From Apostichopus californicus (lineage: Eukaryota > Echinodermata > Holothuroidea > Aspidochirotida > Stichopodidae), in NCBI GenBank assembly GCA_020650975.1, contig JAIPMN010007272.1:9094-51547 (forward strand): 42,454 bases of DNA. Reading direction: 5' to 3'. This document shows, piece after piece, positions 34,901-41,924 of this stretch; the first letter of the stretch is position 1; the number at the start of each line of letters is the position of its first letter. Below the pieces are notes generated by a model. The model was not told where the DNA came from. It did not search any database and saw only the letters and a program-made list of their open reading frames with translations. A program made the translations under genes and the position numbers.

Positions 34901-35580
34901 TTATAACAGTTTTTTTTACAAAGGAACTACAGTAGTTTTTAAGAGACAAACTTCGGAATCTTCAAAATGACCATGTACATTAAACTTGAACACTAAAAAG
35001 TATTCCCTGGGTAGAAGCAAAGAAACAGACCTGTATGAAAACCAGTCAACAGCAACTAATGTCATTCCTGGTGAGACTTTCAAAAAAGGTAACAGATTCT
35101 ATTATTATCAAGTACCATTACCTGTTCTTTAACAGTAGAGTACATAAATGTGGCCAGTTCCTTTTGACAAGATCAAATGACCAACTATAAGTAGTGAAGT
35201 GAAACAGACACAAAAATGAAATTATAAATGCAGAAATAATTTCTTACCACAGCACCCGGGACAATGCCATCATATCTGTAAAGCTTTTGATGACCCTTCT
35301 TCAAGAGTGGGTCAACAAGAAGTTTGAATGTCCTCCATTTTCGTTCATGGTGACCCTGGCTGTAGTGGTGATGGTGGCCTCCACTGTGAGGTTGCATCCC
35401 ATTGAAACCTGTAAGAGATGGTGAAAGGAATACGTCAAGCCAAGCAAATAAATATATCATTAGTTGCAATTCAAACCGTTTGCGGTCTGTGCCCGCAGCA
35501 GGTTCAATAATGCATCATGTCCATCAATACTTCTTCTGGATGATAAAGGGCTTCCTGTAGAACGGTTGTATTGTCTGCGC
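13737..35580 (-). CDS. SETD1: SETD1-type histone H3K4 methyltransferase (Set1/COMPASS), 17 resolved exons
   Basis: This is the catalytic subunit of Set1/COMPASS, which methylates histone H3 lysine 4 at active promoters in the nucleus with WDR5, RBBP5, ASH2L, DPY30, HCF1, CXXC1 and WDR82. Seventeen exons from 35580 down to 13737 join in phase into about 1,830 residues, comparable with human SETD1A (about 1,700) and SETD1B (about 1,970). Order: basic YRYDG segment, Set1 RRM, Pro/Ser-rich linker with [12 protein letters not shown], Pro/Gly/Met/Asn-rich linker with a conserved helical block before WWDD, FKVKRK, acidic Ser/Glu/Asp runs, HCF-1-binding DHNY, N-SET, WDR5-binding [12 protein letters not shown] and post-SET ending CRGTLN. 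Several details ([21 protein letters not shown], the ending TLN) are nearer SETD1B than SETD1A, as expected for a single invertebrate gene. The initiation codon lies upstream; see the tentative first exon at 36136-36175. Confidence 0.94.
14605..14862 (-). CDS. SETD1: SETD1 exon 17: catalytic SET core
   Basis: Eighty-six codons, phase 0 at both ends, acceptor ATCTCTAG, donor GTGAGT. It begins [20 protein letters not shown] (cofactor-binding GWGLYA), then [23 protein letters not shown] and [11 protein letters not shown], which forms the pseudoknot that binds S-adenosylmethionine. All key SET motifs are intact, so the enzyme should be active. Confidence 0.97.
15212..15225. repeat. Poly-C tract in SETD1 intron
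   Basis: A run of about 14 C on the + strand, so poly-G in the SETD1 pre-mRNA. It is one of more than a dozen comparable G/C runs in the window. Confidence 0.8.
16035..16521. repeat. 31-bp satellite, about 15 units, in SETD1 intron
   Basis: Units of the form TATGGAGTTCTCTTCGTTTG followed by TTTCGCTTATG repeat every 31 bp. The units rarely contain stop codons, and 31 is not a multiple of three. All three + frames are therefore open across the array and spell rotated versions of the same 31-residue repeat. The apparent proteins are a by-product of the repeat. Confidence 0.92.
16644..16769 (-). CDS. SETD1: SETD1 exon 16: linker before SET
   Basis: Forty-two codons, phase 0 at both ends. It contains [13 protein letters not shown] and [10 protein letters not shown], which match the SERRSEQRR and SDLL-NQLK segments that precede SET in vertebrate SETD1 proteins. 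The acceptor TTTGTGCCAG is good; the donor GTTTGT is weaker. Confidence 0.93.
16872..16894 (+). other. Potential G-quadruplex motif
   Basis: Four or more G tracts (GGGTGGGTGGGGGAGGGGTG and following) with single-base spacers lie about 100 bp upstream, in SETD1 orientation, of exon 16. They are on the strand opposite to the SETD1 transcript. Motif only. Confidence 0.5.
17258..17433 (-). CDS. SETD1: SETD1 exon 15: WDR5-interacting (WIN) motif
   Basis: Encodes [13 protein letters not shown], then [12 protein letters not shown]. The GSAR-EGYY sequence is the WIN motif through which SETD1 proteins insert an Arg into WDR5. Acceptor ATCCCAG, donor GTAACA. The distance from N-SET Trp-Val to GSAR matches human SETD1A in length. 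Confidence 0.95.
18730..19159 (-). CDS. SETD1: SETD1 exon 14: HCF-1-binding motif and N-SET
   Basis: Starts V-Q-R-S-A-S-L then DHNY, which fits the [D/E]HxY HCF-1-binding motif; SETD1A has EHNY at the equivalent place. A Lys-rich stretch follows, then the N-SET domain ([39 protein letters not shown]) that docks COMPASS subunits and is needed for activity. The 5' border (GCCGAAG acceptor) is good. The 3' border at 18730 is inferred: GTCATT is the only GT before the stop that keeps phase, and it is a poor donor. Confidence 0.88.
19778..20150 (-). CDS. SETD1: SETD1 exon 13: charged linker
   Basis: About 124 codons rich in Lys, Glu, Asp and Ser (for example [47 protein letters not shown]). It has no recognised domain, like the same region in vertebrate SETD1. 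The acceptor CTCTCCTTGAAG is reasonable and the donor GTTGTT weak; phases fit both neighbours. Confidence 0.85.
20430..20545. repeat. Short tandem duplication with C runs in SETD1 intron
   Basis: A unit of about 50-70 bp containing CACCTTCCTCCAGATGCACT or similar, CATATACCTAAGCACACCTT, and a C run is repeated about three times (from about 20390 to 20580). It is degenerate. Confidence 0.55.
21227..21298 (-). CDS. SETD1: SETD1 exon 12 (72 nt)
   Basis: Short exon encoding [20 protein letters not shown] and QEER over the downstream splice. Acceptor TTTGCTAG, donor GTGAGA. It is supported mainly by phase: 1 nt in and 2 nt out match both neighbours exactly. Confidence 0.82.
21380..21740. repeat. 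117-118-bp x 3 tandem array covering SETD1 exon edge and donor
   Basis: CTTTTGGATGAGATTAC-type anchors fall at 21466, 21584 and 21701 (spacing 118 and 117), with matching ATGCTATCTGTTAT blocks at 21396, 21514 and 21631. The unit nearest the exon contains the real 3' edge of exon 11 and its donor (GTAATC on the - strand at 21717). The two intronic units carry matching decoys: GTAATC at about 21482 and GTCATC at about 21600. Confidence 0.88.
21718..21865 (-). CDS. SETD1: SETD1 exon 11: acidic Ser/Glu/Asp tract
   Basis: Encodes [20 protein letters not shown] and onward in an almost wholly acidic and Ser run, ending ISGKSPR. The acceptor TCTTTTTTTCAG is very strong. The 3' edge is part of the tandem array at 21380-21740. 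Acidic Ser-rich tracts are typical of this part of SETD1. Confidence 0.9.
22532..22744 (-). CDS. SETD1: SETD1 exon 10: acidic tract
   Basis: Seventy-one codons ([36 protein letters not shown], then long Asp/Glu runs and [10 protein letters not shown]). The acidic run is encoded by near-repetitive GAT/GAG/GAA triplets. Acceptor TTTTATCTCAG, donor GTTAGT. Confidence 0.92.
23277..23297. repeat. 21-bp inverted repeat (10-bp arms)
   Basis: GTGTGTCCCC-T-GGGGACACAC forms a perfect 10-bp-arm hairpin. A second pair of arms, CTGCACCC and GGGGTGCAG, follows at about 23297-23330. Confidence 0.6.
23782..24493 (+). pseudogene. Non-LTR retrotransposon (LINE) ORF1 relic
   Basis: A broken ORF1 antisense to SETD1. 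It starts at an ATG at 23782, meets TAA at 23911, continues in the same frame as a coiled coil, then shifts frame near 24000 and runs open to 24493. The last part has the ORF1 core: [64 protein letters not shown] and [13 protein letters not shown]. These match the RRM-plus-C-terminal-domain ORF1 nucleic-acid-binding proteins of L1-like and related elements in marine invertebrates. No ORF2 (endonuclease/reverse transcriptase) follows. It is inactive. Confidence 0.8.
24762..24993 (+). mobile_element. tRNA-derived SINE with target-site duplication
   Basis: The head looks like a tRNA: GGAGTGTTAGCTCAGTGG (A box TAGCTCAGTGG at 24769-24779), a degraded anticodon arm, B box GATTCGAGTC at 24813-24822, and a closing TCACTCC that pairs with GGAGTGT at six of seven positions. 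A non-tRNA body follows and ends in AATATACATACAT. CATGTTG at 24737-24743 and again at 24994-25000 is a likely target duplication. A 15-bp copy of the head's start precedes it (from 24745). It is not a functional tRNA. Confidence 0.78.
25201..26078 (+). mobile_element. Possible solo LTR
   Basis: The segment opens TGTCAGGGGGTGTAA and closes near ...GAGTGACAAGACA (TG...CA). It has a TATATATA box at about 25987-25993 followed by GTCAGCAAGAACGCTGAAAT and a GTGTTTATTGCA segment, the arrangement expected of an LTR promoter and R/U5 region. No internal gag or pol, no partner LTR and no clear target duplication are present. Confidence 0.3.
26140..26350. repeat. Dispersed subrepeat family, copy 1
   Basis: Contains GAGTTATCATTGACCTTAAG, TGACCTTTGACCTC and GAGTTATCATGTTT with TACAAGGATTTCAAGAC. 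The same phrases recur at 33619-34110 in another SETD1 intron. It ends just before exon 9. Confidence 0.6.
26414..26531 (-). CDS. SETD1: SETD1 exon 9: VKRK and poly-Asp
   Basis: Encodes [20 protein letters not shown], then [17 protein letters not shown]. Together with the preceding FK this gives FKVKRK, conserved in SETD1A and SETD1B. Acceptor GTTCAAAG, donor GTACTG; phases 0 in and 1 out. Confidence 0.93.
27256..27274. repeat. Small hairpin-forming inverted repeat
   Basis: GCATAGCA-TGT-TGCTATGC is a perfect 8-bp stem with a 3-base loop, in a SETD1 intron. No role is evident. Confidence 0.5.
27527..27688 (-). CDS. SETD1: SETD1 exon 8: linker ending MPSFK
   Basis: Fifty-four codons, phase 0 at both ends. 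It encodes [20 protein letters not shown], then [20 protein letters not shown] and MPRMPSFK. The end corresponds to the LPSFK|VKRK junction in vertebrate SETD1. A pyrimidine-rich stretch in the RNA (G-rich on + at 27738-27775) lies upstream of the acceptor. Confidence 0.93.
27738..27775 (+). other. G-rich tract, potential G-quadruplex
   Basis: A purine run with at least six G tracts of 3-5 bases separated by A or AGT. In the SETD1 pre-mRNA it is a C/U-rich stretch 50-90 bases upstream of the exon 8 acceptor and could act as an extended polypyrimidine tract. Confidence 0.5.
28680..29711 (-). CDS. SETD1: SETD1 exon 7: Pro/Gly/Met/Asn-rich linker and conserved helical block
   Basis: A 344-codon exon, phase 0 at both ends. 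It begins [15 protein letters not shown], runs through a low-complexity stretch of Pro, Gly, Asn, Met and Phe (for example [18 protein letters not shown]), and ends with a conserved block [20 protein letters not shown] and [19 protein letters not shown]. That block matches the SETD1A segment ending in DQWWE. Acceptor TTCTGGAAG, donor GTAAGA. Confidence 0.95.
30110..30310. repeat. About 69-bp imperfect tandem repeat in SETD1 intron
   Basis: GAGTTCAAACAGACTCCACA at 30155 recurs as GAGTTTAAACAGACTTCACG at 30224, each followed by ATGAATGAACAGAC. Roughly 2.5 units. Confidence 0.7.
30754..32330 (-). CDS. SETD1: SETD1 exon 6: large Pro/Ser-rich, disordered region
   Basis: The largest exon (1,577 nt). 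It begins [19 protein letters not shown], continuing the RRM tail, then runs through Pro/Gly/Gln-rich sequence, a Lys/Arg-rich patch ([20 protein letters not shown]), the conserved motif [14 protein letters not shown] (compare SLDSRIEMLLKEQ in SETD1A), His/Ser/Arg-rich sequence and a poly-Pro run, ending DRLSTSK. Acceptor ACCACAG, donor GTGAGT. It is probably intrinsically disordered and an interaction platform, by analogy with the family. Confidence 0.95.
33097..33367 (-). CDS. SETD1: SETD1 exon 5: Set1-type RRM
   Basis: Encodes [56 protein letters not shown] and [15 protein letters not shown], covering nearly all of the RNA-recognition-motif fold near the N-terminus of SETD1. In vertebrates this region binds WDR82. 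Acceptor GTTCTCTTCAG, donor GTATGT. Confidence 0.97.
33619..34110. repeat. Dispersed element with about 130-145-bp internal subrepeats, copy 2
   Basis: GAGTTAT-GTGTTTACAAG-type phrases recur at about 33619, 33765, 33899 and 34026 (spacing 146, 134 and 127). Between them lie TGACCTTTGACCTC-like text and variants of TTCTTGTACTCAACAAG. The right end, ACACACGCACGCCATCACCA then TTCCTTTTGCCTCGGGCAAG, looks like an element terminus. It shares its phrases with 26140-26350. No coding capacity. Confidence 0.65.
34261..34571. repeat. 103-104-bp x 3 near-identical tandem array
   Basis: Three units beginning ACATTAATATCACTCAC at 34261, 34364 and 34468 differ by only a handful of bases. The array stops about 50 bp from the donor of SETD1 exon 4, on the intron side. 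Such high identity suggests a recent or still-variable array. Confidence 0.92.
34624..34725 (-). CDS. SETD1: SETD1 exon 4
   Basis: Thirty-four codons, phase 0 at both ends. It encodes [20 protein letters not shown] and [10 protein letters not shown], matching the DPR...LPVPKFK segment just before the RRM in SETD1A and SETD1B. Acceptor TTTATCACAG, donor GTAATT. Confidence 0.94.
35248..35408 (-). CDS. SETD1: SETD1 exon 3: His-rich stretch and YRYDG segment
   Basis: Encodes [20 protein letters not shown], then [20 protein letters not shown] and YRYDG. SETD1B has a very similar His-rich start and the phrase LKKGHHKLYRYDG. Acceptor ATCTCTTACAG, donor GTAAGA; it needs one base from the preceding exon. 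Confidence 0.95.
35477..35580 (-). CDS. SETD1: SETD1 exon 2 (probable)
   Basis: Excellent acceptor (CTGCCTTTTCTTCCACAG) and an open frame giving [20 protein letters not shown], then [15 protein letters not shown]. It ends in phase 1, which exon 3 needs, before a weak donor GTTTGA. There is no Met in frame, so a start must lie upstream. Not conserved enough to confirm by homology. Confidence 0.65.
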
Positions 35581-35814
35581 CTGTGGAAGAAAAGGCAGTG
35601 CCTACCTAATAATACCTTGACATACATGCAAATCTGTGCTTTCTTAATATTACCTCTATTCAGGCTTCATTACTGCTACTATGGCAACAATATGTGTATT
35701 AAGAATGCAGCAGCAAATTGAGAACTTTTATGAACATTGAGAGAATTTTGCAGTCGCTGAGGGCATGCTGTAGTTGTGACAGACTTTGTCTGTTTGGAAC
35801 GTCTATATAACCAC

Positions 35815-35835
35815 CTTCTTCTTCTTCTTCTTCTT
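35815..35835. repeat. (CTT)7 microsatellite
   Basis: Seven perfect CTT units in the SETD1 intron upstream of exon 2. It encodes the run of Arg seen in a spurious reverse ORF. Confidence 0.95.
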
Positions 35836-36135
35836 GCAAGCGTCTTGCTAAATAATTCCACAATCAGTGCTACTGCTAGTATCAACCTATGCACTAGCTA
35901 ACCAACAATAACATGACTACGAAGCACTTGAGATCTACATGGCCAGTAATTGTCTACCTTTCGGTACGAGCGGTTGCAGTTCCAAATAGATTGCACTGCC
36001 TAAACGTTTTTTACCGTTTGGGACTTATGTGAATCAGTGCACAAACTATACACAGTACACGAAAAGGATAGTTATGTACAGTCTGTACATGTATGCGAAT
36101 CAGTGTAATAACCGAGTGCTAAGAGCCCAACTCAC

Positions 36136-36175
36136 TGGATGATTTCTTTGCAAAATGGTGACCAGAGCCATCCAT
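36136..36175 (-). CDS. SETD1: Tentative SETD1 first coding exon
   Basis: On the - strand an ATG at 36175-36173 opens MDGSGHHFAKKSS and is followed by a consensus donor GTGAGT. The Gly/His-rich start resembles other SETD1 N-termini. However, it ends in phase 1 while exon 2 needs phase 2, so either a small exon between them is missed, a different frame or start is used, or there is an indel. Confidence 0.4.
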
Positions 36176-36307
36176 TTTGTCATTTTGGAACAGAATTGCA
36201 CATGTAGAAAGCAGTTCTTCTTCACGACGATGATGACAGTTAAAATTGCTGCGCACTGGTATGCTTGGTTCCTTTCTATAGGGTCACGTTGTTGCGCTCT
36301 CTTCTAT

Positions 36308-36316
36308 GCCGCCATT
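36308..36316 (-). promoter_or_regulatory. YY1-like site upstream of SETD1
   Basis: On the - strand it reads AATGGCGGC, close to the YY1 core found near many housekeeping promoters, about 130 bases upstream of the tentative ATG. A similar GCCGCCATG lies near 38081. Short motif only. Confidence 0.22.
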
Positions 36317-38279
36317 GAAAGTAACAATACGTATATATATGCGTTCACCGTTTATGTTACAATGTTGATATCACGTTGTGTGATGAAAGACCTAGCAAGT
36401 AGCATTACTGCAACTCAAATGCACTTCCCATCATGCACTTCGCAAAATGGCCAGTTCGTAAACGTACTCGATCGTAAATCGCGCAAACACCGGGTTTGGC
36501 AAATGGCTTCCTTGTTTGTTTATTCGATTTGACTCTAACGAAGCAAGTTACGATAAAGAGGTAACCGAGATTGTTACGTTGTTGGCTTGATCAAAACACG
36601 TAAACAGTTAAAGGCGTGAATAAATTTTGTTGTTGCTCAGATTCTAAACGTTATAAACTGGTACGGACTTGTGCGTCTCAAATACGCACATGATCAAGAG
36701 TAGTTGACTGAGGCTGATTCTATGTGAGGATTGCCTATTTTATTAAGTGAATGACGCCCAATCAATTTCCTTTTCAAATAAAATAATAAGAAGTAACAAA
36801 CCTATATAAACTTATATTCAACAGCATTCTTACAATTAGGTCTATAACGGTTCGTATGGAGGCAATCGATGGGTTTAATATTGGCCCGAACCCCAAGGAA
36901 ACGTGGAATAGATATATGTATATACATGTAAACATTATAGCCGTGTTACGTTATGTATTGCAAGATTGGCTTTTCAGTGCCATCTTCCAATGTCTCAGAC
37001 TCTCAGTCAATCTCTAGCACAGATAAAGCTGCTATTTGAGGGTCGTTCGCGCAACCAATCTTTCATTCAGGCCATATACAGGTGGCATATCTTGTTCGTT
37101 AGTTTAATTAGTTCCGAAGCAGCTCTCCGACGAAAGTAGCGAGCTGCCAGACTGCTTTTGGAGAGCATACACATAATAACCAGGTTTGCTATACTTTCGA
37201 CTGGTCATTGTGACCACGCAGCCGGTCCAATAGCCTATACTGACTTGTTAGAATGAATAGGGATCAGAGATCTAGCTTCTTTGTGCTAACAGAGGGAAAT
37301 CTTACGGGACTTCCCCATCCACTTTAAAGGCCGTTTGTATGGGTACAATGAGGATCTGAATGATAATTTTATTTCGGAAATATTACATAGACCTATTTAA
37401 AACATCAGATTCGCCAACATGTCACTTACACTAAGTTCGCCACGCAGCGTGCTTTGCCAAACGGAGCGGAATTGATTCATGCATTGACTACCGTGATCAA
37501 TTTGTGACTCCGTATAACCAATACGCTGTTAAGTGTTAGGCTATATCATTATGCCAAAAGCCTTACTCGACAGCGATCAATCGAAATCGTTGATGAGCCT
37601 GCATTGTACGCTGTGTTTATATTAAACGAAGTGTTCCAAACGCTACTACCTAGCCTATCCACTGCGTAGTAACCATCAAATGGGCTACAACGCGTACAGC
37701 ACGGCATCTTTTGCACATACTGTACGGCCAGTGATTTAAAACTATGGCTGTAACCATATCCTGAGTATCCGGTATTGTCCACAGACGCGGTGACATAAAT
37801 ATCATACAAAGAAAAGTACTTATTCATGTTGTTGCTAGTGTTTCGCTACAGTGACCGATTGTTCAATACAGCTACTAGCTAGATTGTCCAGTCAAAATTC
37901 TACGGATCTCTTGAAGTGCCTATGTAGATTTCAATATAATTCAACTCTGCTTGTAATCATTCTTATACGGAGTTGCGTTGCTAGGACTAGGAGGTACCAC
38001 GATACTCGTCATTAAAAAACGACATAGGTAGGTTGTGGTCAGAGTCGCAGATAGAGAGAGCTGACAACTCACAATTCGCCGCCATGTCGTATCCATCGAG
38101 AGATTTCGTGTATTTGATGCATGTGGTAGTTCTCTTGTACGCTGGTTGATATATACAGTATCTAAACTCTTGACGAGAAACCGTTATGATGGGTGCCAGC
38201 TAGAGTATCCGAATTTGGGTAAATTCATCAATGGATGGGAGTCCGTTCGTGGTGGGTCAGTGTCGTGTGTAAATGAGGT

Positions 38280-38703
38280 GCGGGTCCTACCCCCCCCCCT
38301 CACCTCCGATCGTCAGTCGGTGGAAAAGGCTCAGTCGGGAGAGTTTTGCATCACTACTTCGAGTAGCCTTCCCACCATACACCCCCCCCCCCCCTTTTCA
38401 ACATCAGACAAAGTATTTATTAACAAAATCTTGCATTTAGGTATACTTATATAGCACTAAGGTATAGTCTAAATGTACCAAAATGGACCATTTTTTTATG
38501 TCTATTTTGTTTCTGGGGGACCCTCAAATCCCCCTATATGATGAGTCGGCTTCAATGACCCCAGTGAGTCCCCCTCCTATATACAATATTCTTCATTCAC
38601 ACTTGGCTCTTCCATGATAGTTCAGCCGACTTGTTAATCAGTCGAAAATATTTGGAATGTGCTACCACCCACGCCCATCATTGAGATCACGGGGCACGCC
38701 ACT
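38280..38703. mobile_element. Degenerate element related to the one at 40175-40630
   Basis: The left part (a C run, then CTCACCTCCGATCGTCAGTC and GGCTCAGTCGGGA) parallels 40200-40260. The right end, GGGGCACGCCACTG, is the inverse of CAGTGGCGTGCCCC, the same terminus as the other copy. The left TIR is not clear. Non-coding. Confidence 0.45.
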
Positions 38704-40174
38704 GTTGCGTGTGTCCTCAGTACCCCAAACCCCTCCCTCCCTTCTTTCCCCTGATTAGAATTCACGAGCCTTGTAACACTGGAGGTGTCTTTCAATCTCC
38801 TGTCTCCCGCTTGTGAGTCATGATTGCACAAATACATCAAAGTTTTATTCACACACATAAGTTTATATATTTTTAATGGCAGTTATGGAGAAGGAGATGG
38901 GAGGTGATGTCTTCAATTTTTTTGCAAAAGCATGAATTATAAGATTTGGTGGTGGAATGGGGAGCATTTCTACTGGGGTTTCCATTGTTGCTGTTTTATC
39001 ACTACGCAAATGCCTAGTGGAGGCAGTGGAAAATGCCAGGTGGGGATAGGTATTAGGTATTTCCAGCAGACGTTCACCCTTCTATGGAATAAGTTCAGTA
39101 GACACTGGAGCAAGCGTTTATGCCATCGAATATTGAGGGGGAAAATGACCAGAACTTTCAGCTGCTGGGGGAGGGGTTGGGATGGAAAGGGAGAGGTGGG
39201 AGCGTTGTAAGAGATACTGAGTGTGGGAAGGGAAGGGATATGCACAAGAAACCAAATCAACACAAAACTTCTTAACCTCCAAACTTAAATAATCATAATT
39301 GCATTGAAATCTTGTGATATAACATGTTTATGGTAGTTTTTATACTTCTAAGACAGACAATACTGAACATCTCCTAGTGTGCATGCTATGTTGTTTTGTG
39401 AACTTGAGTTAAACATTTATTTTTGGAGTTTATACAATGTATATAGCAAGCAAAAACACTTTGCTTCTCATAGTGTCGTATTGGAATCGGTCTTTTTAAC
39501 GACAAAAGCAACCCTCTATATATATAGTGTGTTAATACAGTCACGCGTCGGTACCGTATATAGGTACCGCACCACAATTAGAGTAGTGTACATCCGCTCG
39601 AAAGGTTACCCATTGTCGGAGAAAAGAGGTAAAAAGAAAAGATGTAATGCATATTATCAGTTACCATCATTGTTTGTTCTGCCTTTATGTGATAGAGCAT
39701 AATTAAAAGTACGAATGGTGTGAAAATAGGGAGAATCAAAGGTGATATCAACCATATTAGAAAATCGTTGGTTAAATGTTGATATTACTCCGAGCGAGCA
39801 GATGGGAGGGTGGGGGTTCAGTATGCTAAGCTTGCTCCTCTTTCTAGCTCAAAATCATGATATGGAAGTTTGCAAGTGCCATGATAGGCCAAGATCTCAG
39901 CTAACATGTGGTGGGTATAGGATAAACCACTTGGAAACTTCTATCTATGCTTTGGTAGGTCTTGAAAGTGACGTGTTTAGTGTGTAATTCAATGGAACAA
40001 TTAAGTGCAGTGCGAGACCAATAGAACTTGTGAACGGATACAAATGGCACTCATTATCACGTGACTGTAGACCTATGTCGCAACTCTCGATCCTACGGCT
40101 CTGATCGTTGTTACTGTATAGTGCCCTCGGACTCTAAACTGCCATGGTATCTGGACAAGATCTCCCATCCCACC

Positions 40175-40630
40175 CAGTGGCGTGCACAAGTGGGGGGGGG
40201 GGGTGTCCCCCACCTCCAATTTTAGTCGGGGGTAAGACGCTCAGTCTGGGTATTTTTATTATCAGTCGGGATGAATAAGGTCACTGACCCAGGGCCCAAG
40301 ACGCGCCTTTTATAAAGGATCATGCCCCTATCTACATCAGTCGGAGAAAGTCGACTCCCCCACCCACCCTACCTTTGAAATCATGTGCAAGTTATTGGCC
40401 CTCCATAGGGCCGCTGGTTGGAGCAAGTGACTTAGCCTTCTGAAACTTTTCCAGATCTTATATCAGTTTCAAATCAGTAGAACGATTTCGGAGGCAGACG
40501 TAAAAATAAACTTATCATAGTCATTTTAAGTCAAAGATTTGTATATCAATTCTTGCCTATATATTACTATCGTTTTCACATGAAGTGGGGGGGGGGGGGA
40601 GGGCATGAGTCACTGCTAGCGACGCCACTG
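40175..40630. mobile_element. Non-autonomous TIR element with CAGTGGCGT ends
   Basis: The left end is CAGTGGCGTGCACAAG followed by a G run. The right end is a G run, then GCTAGCGACGCCACTG, the inverse of CAGTGGCGTCGCTAGC. The 456-bp interior has repeated AGTCGGG phrases and no transposase. CAGTGGCG-type ends followed by long G runs are common in animal MITEs. A target duplication is not evident. Confidence 0.6.
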
Positions 40631-41223
40631 TGCCCTAGTGGTACCCATTTTGGAATTAAATTTTGGCTAACACATATTTTGTATTGCAAATATGAGGAGG
40701 TGCAATGTGGGGAAGGGTGGGGTGGGGCGTGGAACAAGTTATATCTTGTCAAACTTTGATTTTGTTATATTGCATATATACAATATCGCACAATCACACT
40801 CTCAAATGCATTGTACAAGTGATATCAAAATTCCAAATCTTTCCAAACGATGAGAATTGGGCCATTGCCTCACACATAACATTCAACAGTGGTGAGTGAT
40901 ACATGAGCGTGATACATAGAAAATAGTTGACTCAATATTGAGAAAAATTTATAATCACGAGATAAACCGTCGACATTAAGGGGATATAGCAAATGTTATT
41001 TTGATAGGTTCTACGGTGGCTATCTCGAAATATCGATGTTTCATTTTGAACTTTCGAAGTAAAATGTCGAATTTTCGAAACTATACCTTGTAACAAGTAG
41101 GCATACCATGCATCATCCGCCTTTCCGCAACCGCGAACACATAGCAATTTCTATATATTTTTTGTAGCGTTTATCAGTTCTTGAAATGGCAGTTACTCAT
41201 TCGCGAATGTCGAACGAGGAACG

Positions 41224-41279
41224 GGGAATAAGTATCTAACTTCACACCGGTGGGAATAAGTATCTAACTTCACACCGGT
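41224..41279. repeat. 28-bp perfect tandem duplication
   Basis: GGGAATAAGTATCTAACTTC followed by ACACCGGT occurs twice head to tail, about 650 bp upstream of the last gene's ATG. Confidence 0.95.
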
Positions 41280-41924
41280 GACCATTTACAGCATTATCCT
41301 TTGCCCTGTTTGCCTATGTCTTATAGAATTCATCCGTTGTATGTGTGCTCAAATAGCAGGAAACAACCTCCAAAACTCTTGTAAAAGAGTCATAATTATG
41401 TCGTCGGCATTTTGCTCGCACAAAAAAAGGTTCTTTCGATGAATCTGTACGGTATATAGCATTAACTGGCAAACATAGACTCTTGGAAATGGGTACAACA
41501 AACACAAATTTAAACCGCGCGAGAAGCACACACATGTTACGACGACTACAACTCTCAGCCAGGGCTACACATGTTCGTTCACTTTTACAGCTGAGTCCAA
41601 GGGATACCACCGACCATGCTTGTTACAATGTGGGAAATTTGTGATGTTGCAAAGACAGATGAACTGAGTTCAAGTTGAATCGAAATCTGTCATGCAACGA
41701 TGATTGAGAAACCAGAATATTGGAATGCTCATATGACCTTCCAAGTTGGAACTTTGCTAACATTCTAAAACAAAAACTGAAAACCAAGTGATCATTGGGT
41801 ACCATAGGCTCAGACTTAAGATACTGAGATAGATAGGCCTACTGCAGTCTGTAATACTGTGTTACTGGCCACAATTATTTGCAGCAACCGACCAGGCATA
41901 CGTTTGTAACTAACTAACAGTAAC

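Larger units (their letters stand above)
36540..41880. other. Intergenic region between SETD1 and the next + strand gene
   Basis: No conserved exon is recognisable. The SETD1 promoter is probably at the left end and that of the next gene at the right end. Between them are two TIR-type repeats (38280-38703 and 40175-40630), a small tandem duplication, and several short ORFs without recognisable similarity. Confidence 0.5.

Noticed and set aside
36155..36532. 125-codon + strand ORF overlapping the tentative SETD1 first exon
   Set aside because: No splice structure, no recognisable similarity and no downstream exon. A divergent promoter transcript is possible but not supported.
39379..39702. 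107-codon + strand ORF in the intergenic region
   Set aside because: No similarity, no splice context, atypical composition; within chance expectation.
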